Assembly: GCA_041749075.1 (NCBI GenBank)
Contig: JBGTBY010000035.1
Span: 248,001-312,000 of the forward strand
Origin: CAMTWZ01 sp041749075
GTDB lineage: Bacteria; Bacteroidota; Rhodothermia; Balneolales; HLUCCA01
DNA length: 64,000 nt
Direction of reading: 5' to 3'
The translations under genes were made by a program, and so were the position numbers. The notes below the pieces were generated by a model, which was not told the origin of the DNA, searched no databases, and saw only the letters and a list, made by a program, of their open reading frames with translations. How positions within the stretch are numbered: position 1 is the stretch's first letter; each line of letters starts with the position of its first letter. Of the stretch, positions 8,443-17,321 are shown piece after piece.

Positions 8443-9760
8443 AAATGGGCTTTCTACCGACGCTGATATAGGTTAAACCTTCTTTTTCCGCTTTTTCCAA
8501 GTCGTAGAGGTTGCGACCGTCGAAAATGACCGGATTGTTCATCGATTGGCGGATTTCTTCGAAATCGACCGAGCGGAACTCGTTCCATTCGGTGCAAATC
8601 ACAAGCGCGTCGGCCTTATCGATCGCTTCTTTGCGATTTGAGACAAACTCGACTTGAGCAGACAATTCCGCGCCAAACGCTTGTTTGAAGGTGTGAATGG
8701 CTTCTGGATCGTAGGCACGGATTTTCGCGCCGGCTTCCAGCAATTCTTTTAGGATATACAGGGCCGGAGCTTCGCGAACGTCGTCGGTTTCTGGCTTGAA
8801 TGCCAGCCCCCAAACGCCGAAGGTTTTTCCTTTCAAGGCGCCTTGGTAGAACAGCTTCACTTTTTCGACGATCGATAATTTCTGACGGTCGTTCACTTCC
8901 ATCACCGCTTTAAGGATTTGGAAGTTGTAGCCATACTCATCCGATGTGAAATCAAGGGCTTGCACATCTTTCGGGAAGCAGCTGCCGCCGTATCCGATAC
9001 CAGCGAACAAGAAGCGTTTTCCGATACGAGAATCTGTACCGATACCACGACGCACATTGTCCACATTCGCCCCGACGCGCTCACAGACATTCGCAATTTC
9101 ATTCATGAACGTGATTTTCGTTGCGAGGAACGCATTCGCGGCATATTTGGTGAGCTCGGAACTGCGCTCATCCATAAACAAGACTGGATTTCCGCTGCGC
9201 ACGAACGGATCATACAATTGCTTCATCAGCTCGATCGCACGCGGGGATGTCGTTCCGACGACCACACGCTCCGGTTTCATGAAATCTTCCACAGCGGCGC
9301 CCTCACGAAGAAATTCCGGGTTCGAAACCACATCAAATTCCACTTTGGCATTTCGATTCAAACGCTCGGTCACTTTTTCTGCGGTTCCAACAGGTACCGT
9401 GCTCTTGTTGACGATCACCTTATACGATTTGATGATCTTGCCGATATCCTCACCCACGTTCAAGACATACTTGAGATCGGCTTGGCCATCCGCACCTGGA
9501 GGGGTTGGCAGACACAAGAAAATGATGTCGCAATTGTCGACAGCGTATTCCAAATTGTTTGTGAATTCGAGGCGAGCTTCACGCACACTGCGATCGAACA
9601 ACGGTTTGATGCCGGGTTCGTAAATAGGAATCTCCCCTTTTTTTAGGGATTCAAGCTTCGCAGGATTGTTATCCACGCAAATCACGTGGTTTCCGCTGTC
9701 TGCAAAACACACACCGGTCACTAGGCCTACATAACCGGTGCCAATAACGCCAATTTTCAT
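8429..9760 (-). CDS. ugd: UDP-glucose 6-dehydrogenase
   Basis: Two-step NAD-dependent oxidation of UDP-glucose to UDP-glucuronate in the cytosol. The 443-residue protein has the N-terminal Rossmann motif GTGYVGLVTGVCFADSGN, the NKSTVPVGTA segment, the catalytic Cys in GYGGSCFPKDVQAL around residue 260, and the C-terminal UDP-binding domain with the WGLAFKPETDDVREAP motif. It lies 4 bases behind greA and overlaps the next gene, which uses its product. Length and motifs are normal, and I see nothing odd. Confidence 0.96.
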   Translation of the reverse strand: MKIGVIGTGYVGLVTGVCFADSGNHVICVDNNPAKLESLKKGEIPIYEPGIKPLFDRSVREARLEFTNNLEYAVDNCDIIFLCLPTPPGADGQADLKYVLNVGEDIGKIIKSYKVIVNKSTVPVGTAEKVTERLNRNAKVEFDVVSNPEFLREGAAVEDFMKPERVVVGTTSPRAIELMKQLYDPFVRSGNPVLFMDERSSELTKYAANAFLATKITFMNEIANVCERVGANVDNVRRGIGTDSRIGKRFLFAGIGYGGSCFPKDVQALDFTSDEYGYNFQILKAVMEVNDRQKLSIVEKVKLFYQGALKGKTFGVWGLAFKPETDDVREAPALYILKELLEAGAKIRAYDPEAIHTFKQAFGAELSAQVEFVSNRKEAIDKADALVICTEWNEFRSVDFEEIRQSMNNPVIFDGRNLYDLEKAEKEGLTYISVGRKPIYANK

Positions 9761-9764
9761 GTGA

Positions 9765-10235
9765 TTATCTCTCGATGTTTAGGATTTCAAATTCGATGAC
9801 ACCCGCAGGTGCGGTAACAGGAACGACGTCACCTATGGATTTACCAAGGAATGCAGCTCCGATTGGAGAATCGATCGAAATGCGATTCAAATTGAAATCA
9901 GCTTCTTGAGCCGACACCAAGGTGTATTTCATCTGCTTGGATGACCGTTTGTTCAAAACGGTGACGGTCGACAAAATGTAGACTTTGCTGGAATCGACGG
10001 TTTTCTCGTCCAATACCCGTGCATTCGACATCGCGTTTTCCAATTCGGCGATGCGTTTTTCTAAATGGGCTTGAGCCTCTTTTGCGGCTTCATATTCCGA
10101 GTTCTCACTCAAATCGCCATGTGAGCGGGCCTCATCAATTTTCGAGGCGATGTCGCGACGGCCACGCGTCTTCAGATCGCGCAATTCTTCAGTGAGCCGG
10201 TCGAAGCCTTCCTGGGATAAATAGGTTGTTTTCAA
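9765..10235 (-). CDS. greA: Transcription elongation factor GreA
   Basis: Enters the secondary channel of RNA polymerase and stimulates cleavage of backtracked transcripts. 156 residues: an N-terminal coiled-coil hairpin (residues 1-75) with the acidic tip GDLSENSEY that coordinates the catalytic Mg2+, then an FKBP-like domain ending in IGDVVPVTAPAGVIEFEILN. The start codon is TTG (10233-10235); no in-frame ATG precedes the conserved KTTYLSQEG segment. It heads the minus-strand run of sugar and acetate genes with only 4 bases to ugd. This is an unexpected place for a housekeeping factor and suggests that the run is transcribed from the 84-base divergent gap at 10236-10319. Confidence 0.95.
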   Translation of the reverse strand: MKTTYLSQEGFDRLTEELRDLKTRGRRDIASKIDEARSHGDLSENSEYEAAKEAQAHLEKRIAELENAMSNARVLDEKTVDSSKVYILSTVTVLNKRSSKQMKYTLVSAQEADFNLNRISIDSPIGAAFLGKSIGDVVPVTAPAGVIEFEILNIER

Positions 10236-10319
10236 GATGGTCTTGAATAAGGTTTAAAAACCGAAATTACGCAAATATGGGCGTATTTTGACTACTCAAT
10301 CTATTACTGGAATCCCGAT

Positions 10320-10868
10320 ATGAGACGAAAATGGTCAATCCGCGAGTTGGCCCGACGGCATGCCGAACACAACGCACCCGACCAACTCGCCACCACCGTG
10401 CTCTGGTTGCACAACATCCGAAGCATGCACAACGTGGGTTCCGTATTCCGTTCCGCCGATGGATTCGGCATCGGCGAAATCTGGCTTTCGGGTCACACTC
10501 CCACACCTCCCCGCCCTGAAATCCACAAAACCGCTCTCGGTGCCGATAAATCCGTGCCATGGAGAACCTTCGGCCAAGCAAAGGACGTCGTAACCGAACT
10601 TCATCATCAAAACCGCTTACTGATCGGAGTGGAGCAAACCACGGATTCGGTTCCGCTTCAGGAACTAGTATTGGATCCATCCCGACCCATCTGTGTCGTG
10701 TTCGGTAATGAAGTGACCGGTTTGGATGAGGATGTTCTCGCACTAGCCGACATCGTGACCGAAATCCCTCAATTCGGGAAAAAGCATTCGTTGAATGTGT
10801 CCGTTGCCGCTGGAATCGTTTTATTCGGACTGTTTTCTTTGATGGAAACCCAAGCGCATAGACCTTAA
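10320..10868 (+). CDS. TrmH/SpoU-family RNA 2'-O-methyltransferase
   Basis: 182 residues with the SPOUT knot motifs. Motif 1 is LHNIRSMHNVGSVFRSADGF, motif 2 is VVFGNEVTGLDEDVL, and motif 3 is IPQFGKKHSLNVSVAAGIVL, which carry the S-adenosylmethionine site and the catalytic Arg/Asn. It lacks the N-terminal L30-like substrate-binding extension of RlmB/TrmB types, like many short SpoU proteins in this phylum. The target is a tRNA or rRNA ribose; which position cannot be decided from sequence. It lies 11 bases upstream of metG. Confidence 0.85.
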   Translation: MRRKWSIRELARRHAEHNAPDQLATTVLWLHNIRSMHNVGSVFRSADGFGIGEIWLSGHTPTPPRPEIHKTALGADKSVPWRTFGQAKDVVTELHHQNRLLIGVEQTTDSVPLQELVLDPSRPICVVFGNEVTGLDEDVLALADIVTEIPQFGKKHSLNVSVAAGIVLFGLFSLMETQAHRP

Positions 10869-10879
10869 ATTAGAAGCCT

Positions 10880-12904
10880 ATGTCAAAACGCACGCTTGTT
10901 ACTTCCGCGCTACCGTACGCCAATGGTCCATTGCATTTGGGTCATTTGGCTGGAGCCTACCTACCCGCCGATTTGTATGTCCGTTACAAACGCCTTCGCG
11001 GTGAGGATATCGTCTTTATCTGCGGATCGGATGAACATGGCGTTCCCATCACCATCGCGGCCGATAAGGCCGGAGTGAGTCCCCAGGACATTGTCGACCG
11101 CAACCATGCCCACATCAAAGAGACGTTCGTCAAGATGGGCATCTCGTTCGATTACTATGGTCGAACCTCCTCCAAAACGCATCACGAAACCTCGCAGGAT
11201 TTCTTCACGGTGATGCACGACAAAGGAATTTTCAAGCGCAAAACAGAGAAGCAATTTTATGATCCGGCCGCAGGCAAGTTCTTGGCAGACCGCTATATAA
11301 AAGGGACATGTCCTGTTTGCGGGCATCCTGAAGCTTATGGCGATCAGTGCGAGAAATGCGGCTCATCGCTATCCCCATCCGAACTGAAAGACCCGAAGAG
11401 CGCGTTGACAGGAGCCACGCCTGAATTGCGAGATACTGAGCATTGGTACATCCCGTTGGGTGATCTTCAACCGAAATTGGATGCATGGATCGCGACGAAG
11501 AAAGATTGGAAGCCGAATGTGCTGGGTCAGGTCAACAGTTGGCTTAATGCCGGACTCGGAGATCGGGCCGTCACCCGCGATTTGAATTGGGGCGTGAAAG
11601 TCCCATTGCCAGATGCGGATGAAAAAGTGCTTTATGTGTGGTTTGATGCGCCCATCGGCTACATCTCCGCGACCAAAGAATGGGCCGTGGAGCAAGGAAA
11701 GCCCGATTTATGGAAATCCTATTGGCGGGATGAGGATAGTGATCTCATTCATTTCATTGGCAAAGACAACATTGTGTTTCATTGCTTGATGTTCCCAGCG
11801 ATGCTGATGTCCTATGGCGGATTCGTTCTTCCGAAAAACGTACCCGCAAATGAGTTTTTGAATTTGGAAGGACAAAAGTTATCCACCTCCCGCAATTGGG
11901 CGGTTTGGATCCATGAATATTTGAATGAGTTTCCGGCCGATTGGCTTCGTTATGCCTTGGCCACCACCCTACCCGAGACAAAAGATTCCGATTTCAGTTG
12001 GAATGAGTTCCAAAACCGTGTGAATGGTGAATTGGCCGACATTTTGGGCAATTTCATCTTCCGAACCACATCGTTCACGCAACGGTTCTTCAATGGTGTG
12101 GTGCCGGAAGCGAAAGACCTTTCTGCCACGGATCTTGACATGCTGAAGCAAATCGAGCAGCACAAGGTCAAGATCGCGGCTTTGTATGAGTCCTTCTCAT
12201 TCCGTGAAGCGGTTTCTGCGACGATGAGCCTCGCTCGACTCGGAAACAAGTATTTCACGGATTCCGAGCCATGGAAAACGAGGAATTCGAATCCGCAAGC
12301 ATGCGCCAACTCCATTTATATAAGTATGCAGTTGTCCGCGGCTTTGTCTGTTTTATTCGACCCCATCCTTCCGTTCACCATGAAAATCTTGCGTGGCAAT
12401 CTAGGAATCTCAGATACGACCACATGGGATGAGGTGAACGATCATATGATTTCGTCAGGATCTGCCATCAGCGCAGAAGCGATCTTATTCCCGAAAGTGG
12501 AAGACGCCCTCATCCAAGCTCAGTTGGATAAATTGCATGCGACGGACGCCGTTTCGACAGAAGCACCTTATGCCGAGCGCAAGGCTGACATTGTCTATGA
12601 TGATTTCGCGAAGATGGACTTGCGGACAGGTACTGTCCTTTCCGCCGCTCCTGTTCCGAAATCGGACAAACTGTTGTGTTTGCAAGTGGATATGGGGTAT
12701 GAAACGCGCCAGATCCTATCCGGAATCGCTAAGTTTTTCACCGCGGAAGAAATGGTCGGCAAGAAAGTCGTGGTTGTGGCCAATCTGAAACCACGAAAAA
12801 TGCTCGGATTAGAAAGCAATGGCATGATTCTGTTCGCTGAAGACCGCGACGGCACCTTGAAAGCGGTGGCTTCGGATGGTGAAAACGGAAGCACGGTGGC
12901 ATGA
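10880..12904 (+). CDS. metG: Methionyl-tRNA synthetase with C-terminal tRNA-binding domain
   Basis: Charges tRNA-Met. 674 residues. The class I HIGH-type motif is in ANGPLHLGHLAGAYL near residue 14, the zinc knuckle has CPVCGHPEAYGDQCEKCG, and the KMSKS equivalent is KLSTS around residue 335. The last 110 residues (from about FAKMDLRTGTVLSAAPVP) form the EMAP/Trbp111-like tRNA-binding domain that dimerises the enzyme. Length and domain order match the long bacterial MetG form. The gene overlaps the following GH13 gene by ATGA, so the two are translationally coupled. Confidence 0.97.
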   Translation: MSKRTLVTSALPYANGPLHLGHLAGAYLPADLYVRYKRLRGEDIVFICGSDEHGVPITIAADKAGVSPQDIVDRNHAHIKETFVKMGISFDYYGRTSSKTHHETSQDFFTVMHDKGIFKRKTEKQFYDPAAGKFLADRYIKGTCPVCGHPEAYGDQCEKCGSSLSPSELKDPKSALTGATPELRDTEHWYIPLGDLQPKLDAWIATKKDWKPNVLGQVNSWLNAGLGDRAVTRDLNWGVKVPLPDADEKVLYVWFDAPIGYISATKEWAVEQGKPDLWKSYWRDEDSDLIHFIGKDNIVFHCLMFPAMLMSYGGFVLPKNVPANEFLNLEGQKLSTSRNWAVWIHEYLNEFPADWLRYALATTLPETKDSDFSWNEFQNRVNGELADILGNFIFRTTSFTQRFFNGVVPEAKDLSATDLDMLKQIEQHKVKIAALYESFSFREAVSATMSLARLGNKYFTDSEPWKTRNSNPQACANSIYISMQLSAALSVLFDPILPFTMKILRGNLGISDTTTWDEVNDHMISSGSAISAEAILFPKVEDALIQAQLDKLHATDAVSTEAPYAERKADIVYDDFAKMDLRTGTVLSAAPVPKSDKLLCLQVDMGYETRQILSGIAKFFTAEEMVGKKVVVVANLKPRKMLGLESNGMILFAEDRDGTLKAVASDGENGSTVA

Positions 12905-14802
12905 CCCAGACCCAACCGCTTGGAGCCACGTTCACGGCAGACTACATCATCGTCCGTTTATTTTGTCCACGCTCTCCGGAAGTGGATATCGAACTATTTC
13001 GTCGATACGAAGACCCATCCGGCATGAAAATCCCGATGGTAAGGGATGCGGATGGTATTTGGGAAGTGCATTTGCAGCCTACATTCAAGGGATGGTATTA
13101 TGGATTCCGAATCCTTCCTCCAGCCGATACGATCGGCTTTCAAGCATCTGATTTCGCGGTCTGCGACCCCTATGCGCATTTCGTTACAGTAACGAACGAT
13201 GACAAACAAAACCCTCGCGGACGCCTGCTTCCTGATGAACCCTACGATTGGGAAGGCGATACATTCATTCCCATAAAAGACATCCGCGATCTGGTCATCC
13301 AAGAAACGCATGTAAAAGATGCGACCATGGATGCCTCGGCAGGCAGTTCGCATCCAGGCACCTATCAAGGCTACATCCAACCGAAAATCAAGGGCGGATT
13401 GGAGCATGTGAGTCGGATGGGATTCAATGCGGTCGAATTCTTGCCACTGCATCTATATTCGTACAAAGAACCGGTTCAGAACGCTTGGAACCCGCATGCG
13501 CGGAACCATTGGGGCTACATGACCACCTCCTTCTTCGCACCGGAACCGAGATACATGAAGGGAGTTTCGACGGACGAACCTTTGCGCCATTCCGATCCTG
13601 CCACACATCGCGCCGTGAAGGATATGGTGAAGGCGATCCATAAGAAAGGAATCGCGGTCATTCTGGATGTGGTGTACAATCATGTGTCGAATTACGACCT
13701 GAATCCACTCAAATACATCGATAAATCATACTACTTCCGGCTGACGGTGGATGGATTCTATCGCTCGGATAGCGGATGCGGGAATGATCTGAAGACCGAG
13801 AATCCGATGGTCCGAAATCTGATTCTCGATTCACTGATCTATTGGGCGGAAACCTTTCATATCGATGGATTCCGGTTCGATCTAGGCCATTTGATCGACA
13901 AACAAACGTTGACCGAAATCCGCGATGAGCTTCGTAAAATCAATCCACATGTGCTTCTCATCGCTGAACCCTGGGGAGGCGGATACAATCCGCAATTGTT
14001 CTCGGAGTTGGACTATACGACGTGGAATGACCAGATTCGGAACGGGGTGAAAGGCTCGGAGCCGGTATCGAGTCCAGGATACATCTTCGGAAAATGGCAC
14101 CCGGAAAGCACGCGTTTGTCGTTGGAGAATTATGCAAGAGGCACGCTCGTGCCCCACCCAAACGGCCGCTATCTGAAATCGGAACACAGCCTGAATTATC
14201 TGGAAAGTCATGACGGATACACCATAGGTGATTTCATCCGCCTCACGCTCCGTCCGGAATTAGGAACTCGCGCTCACGACCGCTCCGATTTGGCGCCACT
14301 GACCAGCCATGAGCTTCATATCTCCCGCTTGGCCGCTTTGTATCTGATGATTTCGCAAGGGGTTCCGATGATCCATGCCGGACAGGAATGGTCTCGCACC
14401 AAAGCTTTGGATCACAACAGTTATGAGAAAGACGACGAAACGAATTATTTGAATTATTCGGATGTGGACCTGAATCAGGGCTTGGTGGCTTACTATGCCG
14501 GATTGATCGCGCTTCGCAAAGCATCCCCGGCGTTACGACGTTCCGCACCTGAACAGATTCTGTTCCAGCGGTATGATGACAGTCTGCATATGACCATGAC
14601 GATCGATGGAAAACCGATCGGTGATCCGCATACCTACTTGATTTCATTGAACGCGAATCCGACCGCATCACAGATTGTGCATCTCCCGCCAGGATATTGG
14701 GATGTGATGGTATCGGGTCCGCACGCGGGCGACAAACCAATCGCCACAATCGGGGGGATTCTGAATTTGCCACCGATATCCGGATTCGTTCTGCGAAAAT
14801 AG
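12901..14802 (+). CDS. GH13 debranching-type enzyme (pullulanase/isoamylase-like)
   Basis: 633 residues, no signal peptide, so probably cytosolic. An N-terminal beta-sandwich of about 120 residues (CBM48-like) precedes the catalytic barrel. Visible GH13 regions: VILDVVYNHV (region I), DGFRFDLGHL (region II, nucleophile Asp), LIAEPWGG (region III, acid/base Glu) and YLESHDGYT (region IV). The specificity loop reads RNHWGYMTTSFFAPEPRY, closer to the isoamylase/GlgX pattern than to the YNWGYDP motif of type I pullulanases, so alpha-1,6 debranching of glycogen-like glucan is likely but the exact substrate is open. Coupled to metG by a 4-base overlap. Confidence 0.85.
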   Translation: MTQTQPLGATFTADYIIVRLFCPRSPEVDIELFRRYEDPSGMKIPMVRDADGIWEVHLQPTFKGWYYGFRILPPADTIGFQASDFAVCDPYAHFVTVTNDDKQNPRGRLLPDEPYDWEGDTFIPIKDIRDLVIQETHVKDATMDASAGSSHPGTYQGYIQPKIKGGLEHVSRMGFNAVEFLPLHLYSYKEPVQNAWNPHARNHWGYMTTSFFAPEPRYMKGVSTDEPLRHSDPATHRAVKDMVKAIHKKGIAVILDVVYNHVSNYDLNPLKYIDKSYYFRLTVDGFYRSDSGCGNDLKTENPMVRNLILDSLIYWAETFHIDGFRFDLGHLIDKQTLTEIRDELRKINPHVLLIAEPWGGGYNPQLFSELDYTTWNDQIRNGVKGSEPVSSPGYIFGKWHPESTRLSLENYARGTLVPHPNGRYLKSEHSLNYLESHDGYTIGDFIRLTLRPELGTRAHDRSDLAPLTSHELHISRLAALYLMISQGVPMIHAGQEWSRTKALDHNSYEKDDETNYLNYSDVDLNQGLVAYYAGLIALRKASPALRRSAPEQILFQRYDDSLHMTMTIDGKPIGDPHTYLISLNANPTASQIVHLPPGYWDVMVSGPHAGDKPIATIGGILNLPPISGFVLRK

Positions 14803-14844
14803 AGTTCGTTTATGTATCATTGGCGCTTAAACGTCAACCATCAC

Positions 14845-14850
14845 GGAGGA
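14845..14850 (+). promoter_or_regulatory. Strong Shine-Dalgarno site for the TTG-started symporter gene
   Basis: GGAGGA lies 4 bases before the TTG at 14855. It supports that codon as the start, since no ATG or GTG in frame lies nearer and the downstream residues run directly into the first membrane helix. Confidence 0.6.
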
Positions 14851-14854
14851 TCCT

Positions 14855-16219
14855 TTGAACAGTGCCGCACCTGAAACACGTGGAAGTTGGAATTCAAAAA
14901 TCGGATTCATATTTGCCGCCGCTGGCTCAGCCGTCGGATTAGGCAACATTTGGGCGTTTCCTGCTAAAGCCGCGGATAACGGCGGCGCCATCTTTCTAAT
15001 CGTCTACCTGCTATGCTGCCTGATCATCGGTTTTCCGGTGATGGTGGGCGAACTTACTCTGGGTCGACACACAAAAAAGAACCCGGTTGGCGCATTCAAA
15101 TCCCTCAGTAATCACTTCTTTCCACCGCTCATCGGCTTCTGGGGTGTGTTGTGCGGCGTGATGATCCTCTCCTTCTATTTGGTTGTGGCGGGATGGACAG
15201 CCGGTTATGTGATGGAGGAATTCATGTTTTTCATGGGTCAACCCGAATGGGCGACTTGGTTCGGAGATCTAACGAACGGACCGAAAAATGCCATTTTCTC
15301 TGTTCTATTCATGTTGGCCACGGTGATGATCATCACTGGCGGAGTTTCCGGTGGCATTGAAAAAGCCACGAAACTCATGATGCCAGCATTGCTTGTGATT
15401 CTAGTCATCATGATCGGGTATGTGGTCACTCTTCCAGGTGCCATGGAAGGTGTCAAAACCTATCTGCGTCCTGATTTCTCCCAATTGACTGGTACAGTGA
15501 TCTTCAGCGCATTGGGCCAATCCTTCTTTTCTCTTTCGTTGGGCATGGGGTGTCTTATCACCTATGGCTCCTATATGAGCAAGAAACAAAACATGGTGGA
15601 ATCGGCCATGTATGTGACGCTGACGGATTTCTCCGTCGCTTTCCTTGCTGGATTCCTGGTCATTCCAGCCATGTTCGTCGCTCAGAACAGCGGCATCACC
15701 ATTTTTAATGCGGAAGGCAATCTGGTCGCTGGCGGACAATTGGTGTTCCAAGTGTTACCAGCCATGTTCCATAGCATGGAATCAACCGCTGGCATCATCG
15801 CCGGAGTGATGTTCTTTGTTCTATTGGGATTGGCGGCGCTTACATCCACCATCAGCCTATTGGAAGTTCCAGTGGCATATGTGGTAGATGAGCATGGCGT
15901 GAGTCGGAAACGAGCAGCCTGGGGTGTTGGAGCCGTCATCTTGAGCTTGTCTCTCATCATCTCATTCAATGTCGGCTTAATCGATGTGCTGTCGACGTCT
16001 TTCAATGATGTGGGTCTGCCTTTAGGCGGATTCATGATCTGCATATTCCTGGGATATGTGTGGACCACACAAAAAGCGTTGATCGAATTAGGGGAAGGAT
16101 ATCCGGGCTTGGAAACCAGTTGGTTCAAACCGGTTTGGGTGATCTTCATCAAATACATCTGCCCTATTCTGATCGGTGCCGTCTTCATTGCCACCATATA
16201 TAGACTTTTAACAGTGTAG
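14855..16219 (+). CDS. Sodium-dependent neurotransmitter:symporter family protein
   Basis: 454 residues with about 11-12 membrane segments. The N-terminal signature SKIGFIFAAAGSAVGLGNIW (written here WNSKIGF...GLGNIWAFP) is the unwound TM1 of LeuT-fold transporters that forms the Na+ and substrate sites; GGAIFLIVYLLCCLIIGFPV is TM2. It probably couples uptake of an amino acid or similar solute to Na+. The start is TTG with a strong GGAGGA site. Neighbours (GH13 upstream, efp downstream) do not hint at the substrate. Confidence 0.88.
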   Translation: MNSAAPETRGSWNSKIGFIFAAAGSAVGLGNIWAFPAKAADNGGAIFLIVYLLCCLIIGFPVMVGELTLGRHTKKNPVGAFKSLSNHFFPPLIGFWGVLCGVMILSFYLVVAGWTAGYVMEEFMFFMGQPEWATWFGDLTNGPKNAIFSVLFMLATVMIITGGVSGGIEKATKLMMPALLVILVIMIGYVVTLPGAMEGVKTYLRPDFSQLTGTVIFSALGQSFFSLSLGMGCLITYGSYMSKKQNMVESAMYVTLTDFSVAFLAGFLVIPAMFVAQNSGITIFNAEGNLVAGGQLVFQVLPAMFHSMESTAGIIAGVMFFVLLGLAALTSTISLLEVPVAYVVDEHGVSRKRAAWGVGAVILSLSLIISFNVGLIDVLSTSFNDVGLPLGGFMICIFLGYVWTTQKALIELGEGYPGLETSWFKPVWVIFIKYICPILIGAVFIATIYRLLTV

Positions 16220-16261
16220 ACTTAGCCGTATTTTTGGGCTTTCCGAAACCAACTCATTTTT

Positions 16262-16834
16262 ATGCCAAAAGTTACGACTGCAGACTTCAAGAACGGTCTG
16301 ACCCTTCAATTTCCTGACGACATCTACACGATCATTGAATTCTTGCATGTGAAACCTGGCAAAGGTGGCGCATTCGTCCGTTCCAAACTCAAAGGAGTGA
16401 CAAACGGCAAAGTTTTGGATAAGACTTTCCGTGCTGGCGAGACCTGCGAATCGGTCCGCATCGAGCGTCAGCCTTATCAATATTTGTATCGTGATGCCGA
16501 TATTTACTATTTCATGCATCAGGAAACCTACGAGCAGATCGGTGTGAACTCGAAGAATGTGGATCGCCCGGAGTTCATGAAAGAAAGCGAGCAGGTGTAC
16601 ATCGTGATCAATGCCGAGACCGAAACCGTCATGTTCACCGAATTGCCGGATCATGTGATGTTGTTGGTTGCACATACCGAGCCTGGCATCAAAGGTGATA
16701 CCGCTCAAGGTGCTACCAAACAAGCGGAATTGGAAACCGGAGCCAAGATCAATGTTCCGTTGTTCATCAACGAAGGTGATAAATTACGAGTGGACTCCCG
16801 AAACGGGTCCTATATTGAACGGGTCAAACAATAA
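16262..16834 (+). CDS. efp: Elongation factor P
   Basis: Relieves ribosome stalling at polyproline stretches by binding between the P and E sites. 190 residues, three beta domains. The domain I loop tip is HVKPGKGGAF with Lys34 at the position modified in many bacteria; no modification enzyme (EpmA/EpmB/EarP) is encoded in the window, so the state of this lysine is unknown. The C-terminal signature ETGAKINVPLFINEGDKLRV is intact. It is followed after 11 bases by accB, the common efp-accB-accC order. Confidence 0.97.
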   Translation: MPKVTTADFKNGLTLQFPDDIYTIIEFLHVKPGKGGAFVRSKLKGVTNGKVLDKTFRAGETCESVRIERQPYQYLYRDADIYYFMHQETYEQIGVNSKNVDRPEFMKESEQVYIVINAETETVMFTELPDHVMLLVAHTEPGIKGDTAQGATKQAELETGAKINVPLFINEGDKLRVDSRNGSYIERVKQ

Positions 16835-16845
16835 ATAACGCACGT

Positions 16846-17313
16846 ATGGATCTCAAGCACATCAAAAGTCTTCTGCAATTGATTTCAGAAGCCGACGTCA
16901 ATGAAGTTTACATTGAAGAAGGTGATTTCAAGATCAAAATCAAGAAACGTTCGGATGCGCCTGTTTACAGCGCTCCAGCACCTGCGCCAGCTCCAGTAGC
17001 CAGTGTCGTGGTACCTACCGCGCCCGCGGCTCAACCCGCCGGATCTCCGGCTCCTGCCGCAGCCGCTTCAACCACATCCGCCATCAAATCTCCGATTGTC
17101 GGAACGTTTTATTCGGCAGCCTCACCTGATGCGAAAGCCTTCATCTCTGTGGGTGATGAGATTTCGAAAGGTCAGCCATTGTGCATCATCGAAGCGATGA
17201 AAATCATGAACGAGATTGAATCGGATGTATCGGGCAAAGTGGTCGCGATCCTGGTCAAAAATGGCCAACCTGTTGAATTCGACCAGCCGTTGTTTGAAAT
17301 CGAACCTGCCTAA
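16846..17313 (+). CDS. accB: Biotin carboxyl carrier protein of acetyl-CoA carboxylase
   Basis: Carries the carboxybiotin between biotin carboxylase and the carboxyltransferase in malonyl-CoA synthesis. 155 residues: a short N-terminal domain (residues 1-40), an Ala/Pro-rich flexible linker (about 44-80), then the biotinyl domain with the biotin-acceptor lysine in IEAMKIMNEI. Followed by accC after 8 bases. Confidence 0.97.
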   Translation: MDLKHIKSLLQLISEADVNEVYIEEGDFKIKIKKRSDAPVYSAPAPAPAPVASVVVPTAPAAQPAGSPAPAAAASTTSAIKSPIVGTFYSAASPDAKAFISVGDEISKGQPLCIIEAMKIMNEIESDVSGKVVAILVKNGQPVEFDQPLFEIEPA

Positions 17314-17321
17314 CCGTCTAT

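Noticed and set aside
8918..9646. 242-codon plus-strand frame antisense to ugd
   Set aside because: Shadow of ugd; no ribosome site or motif.
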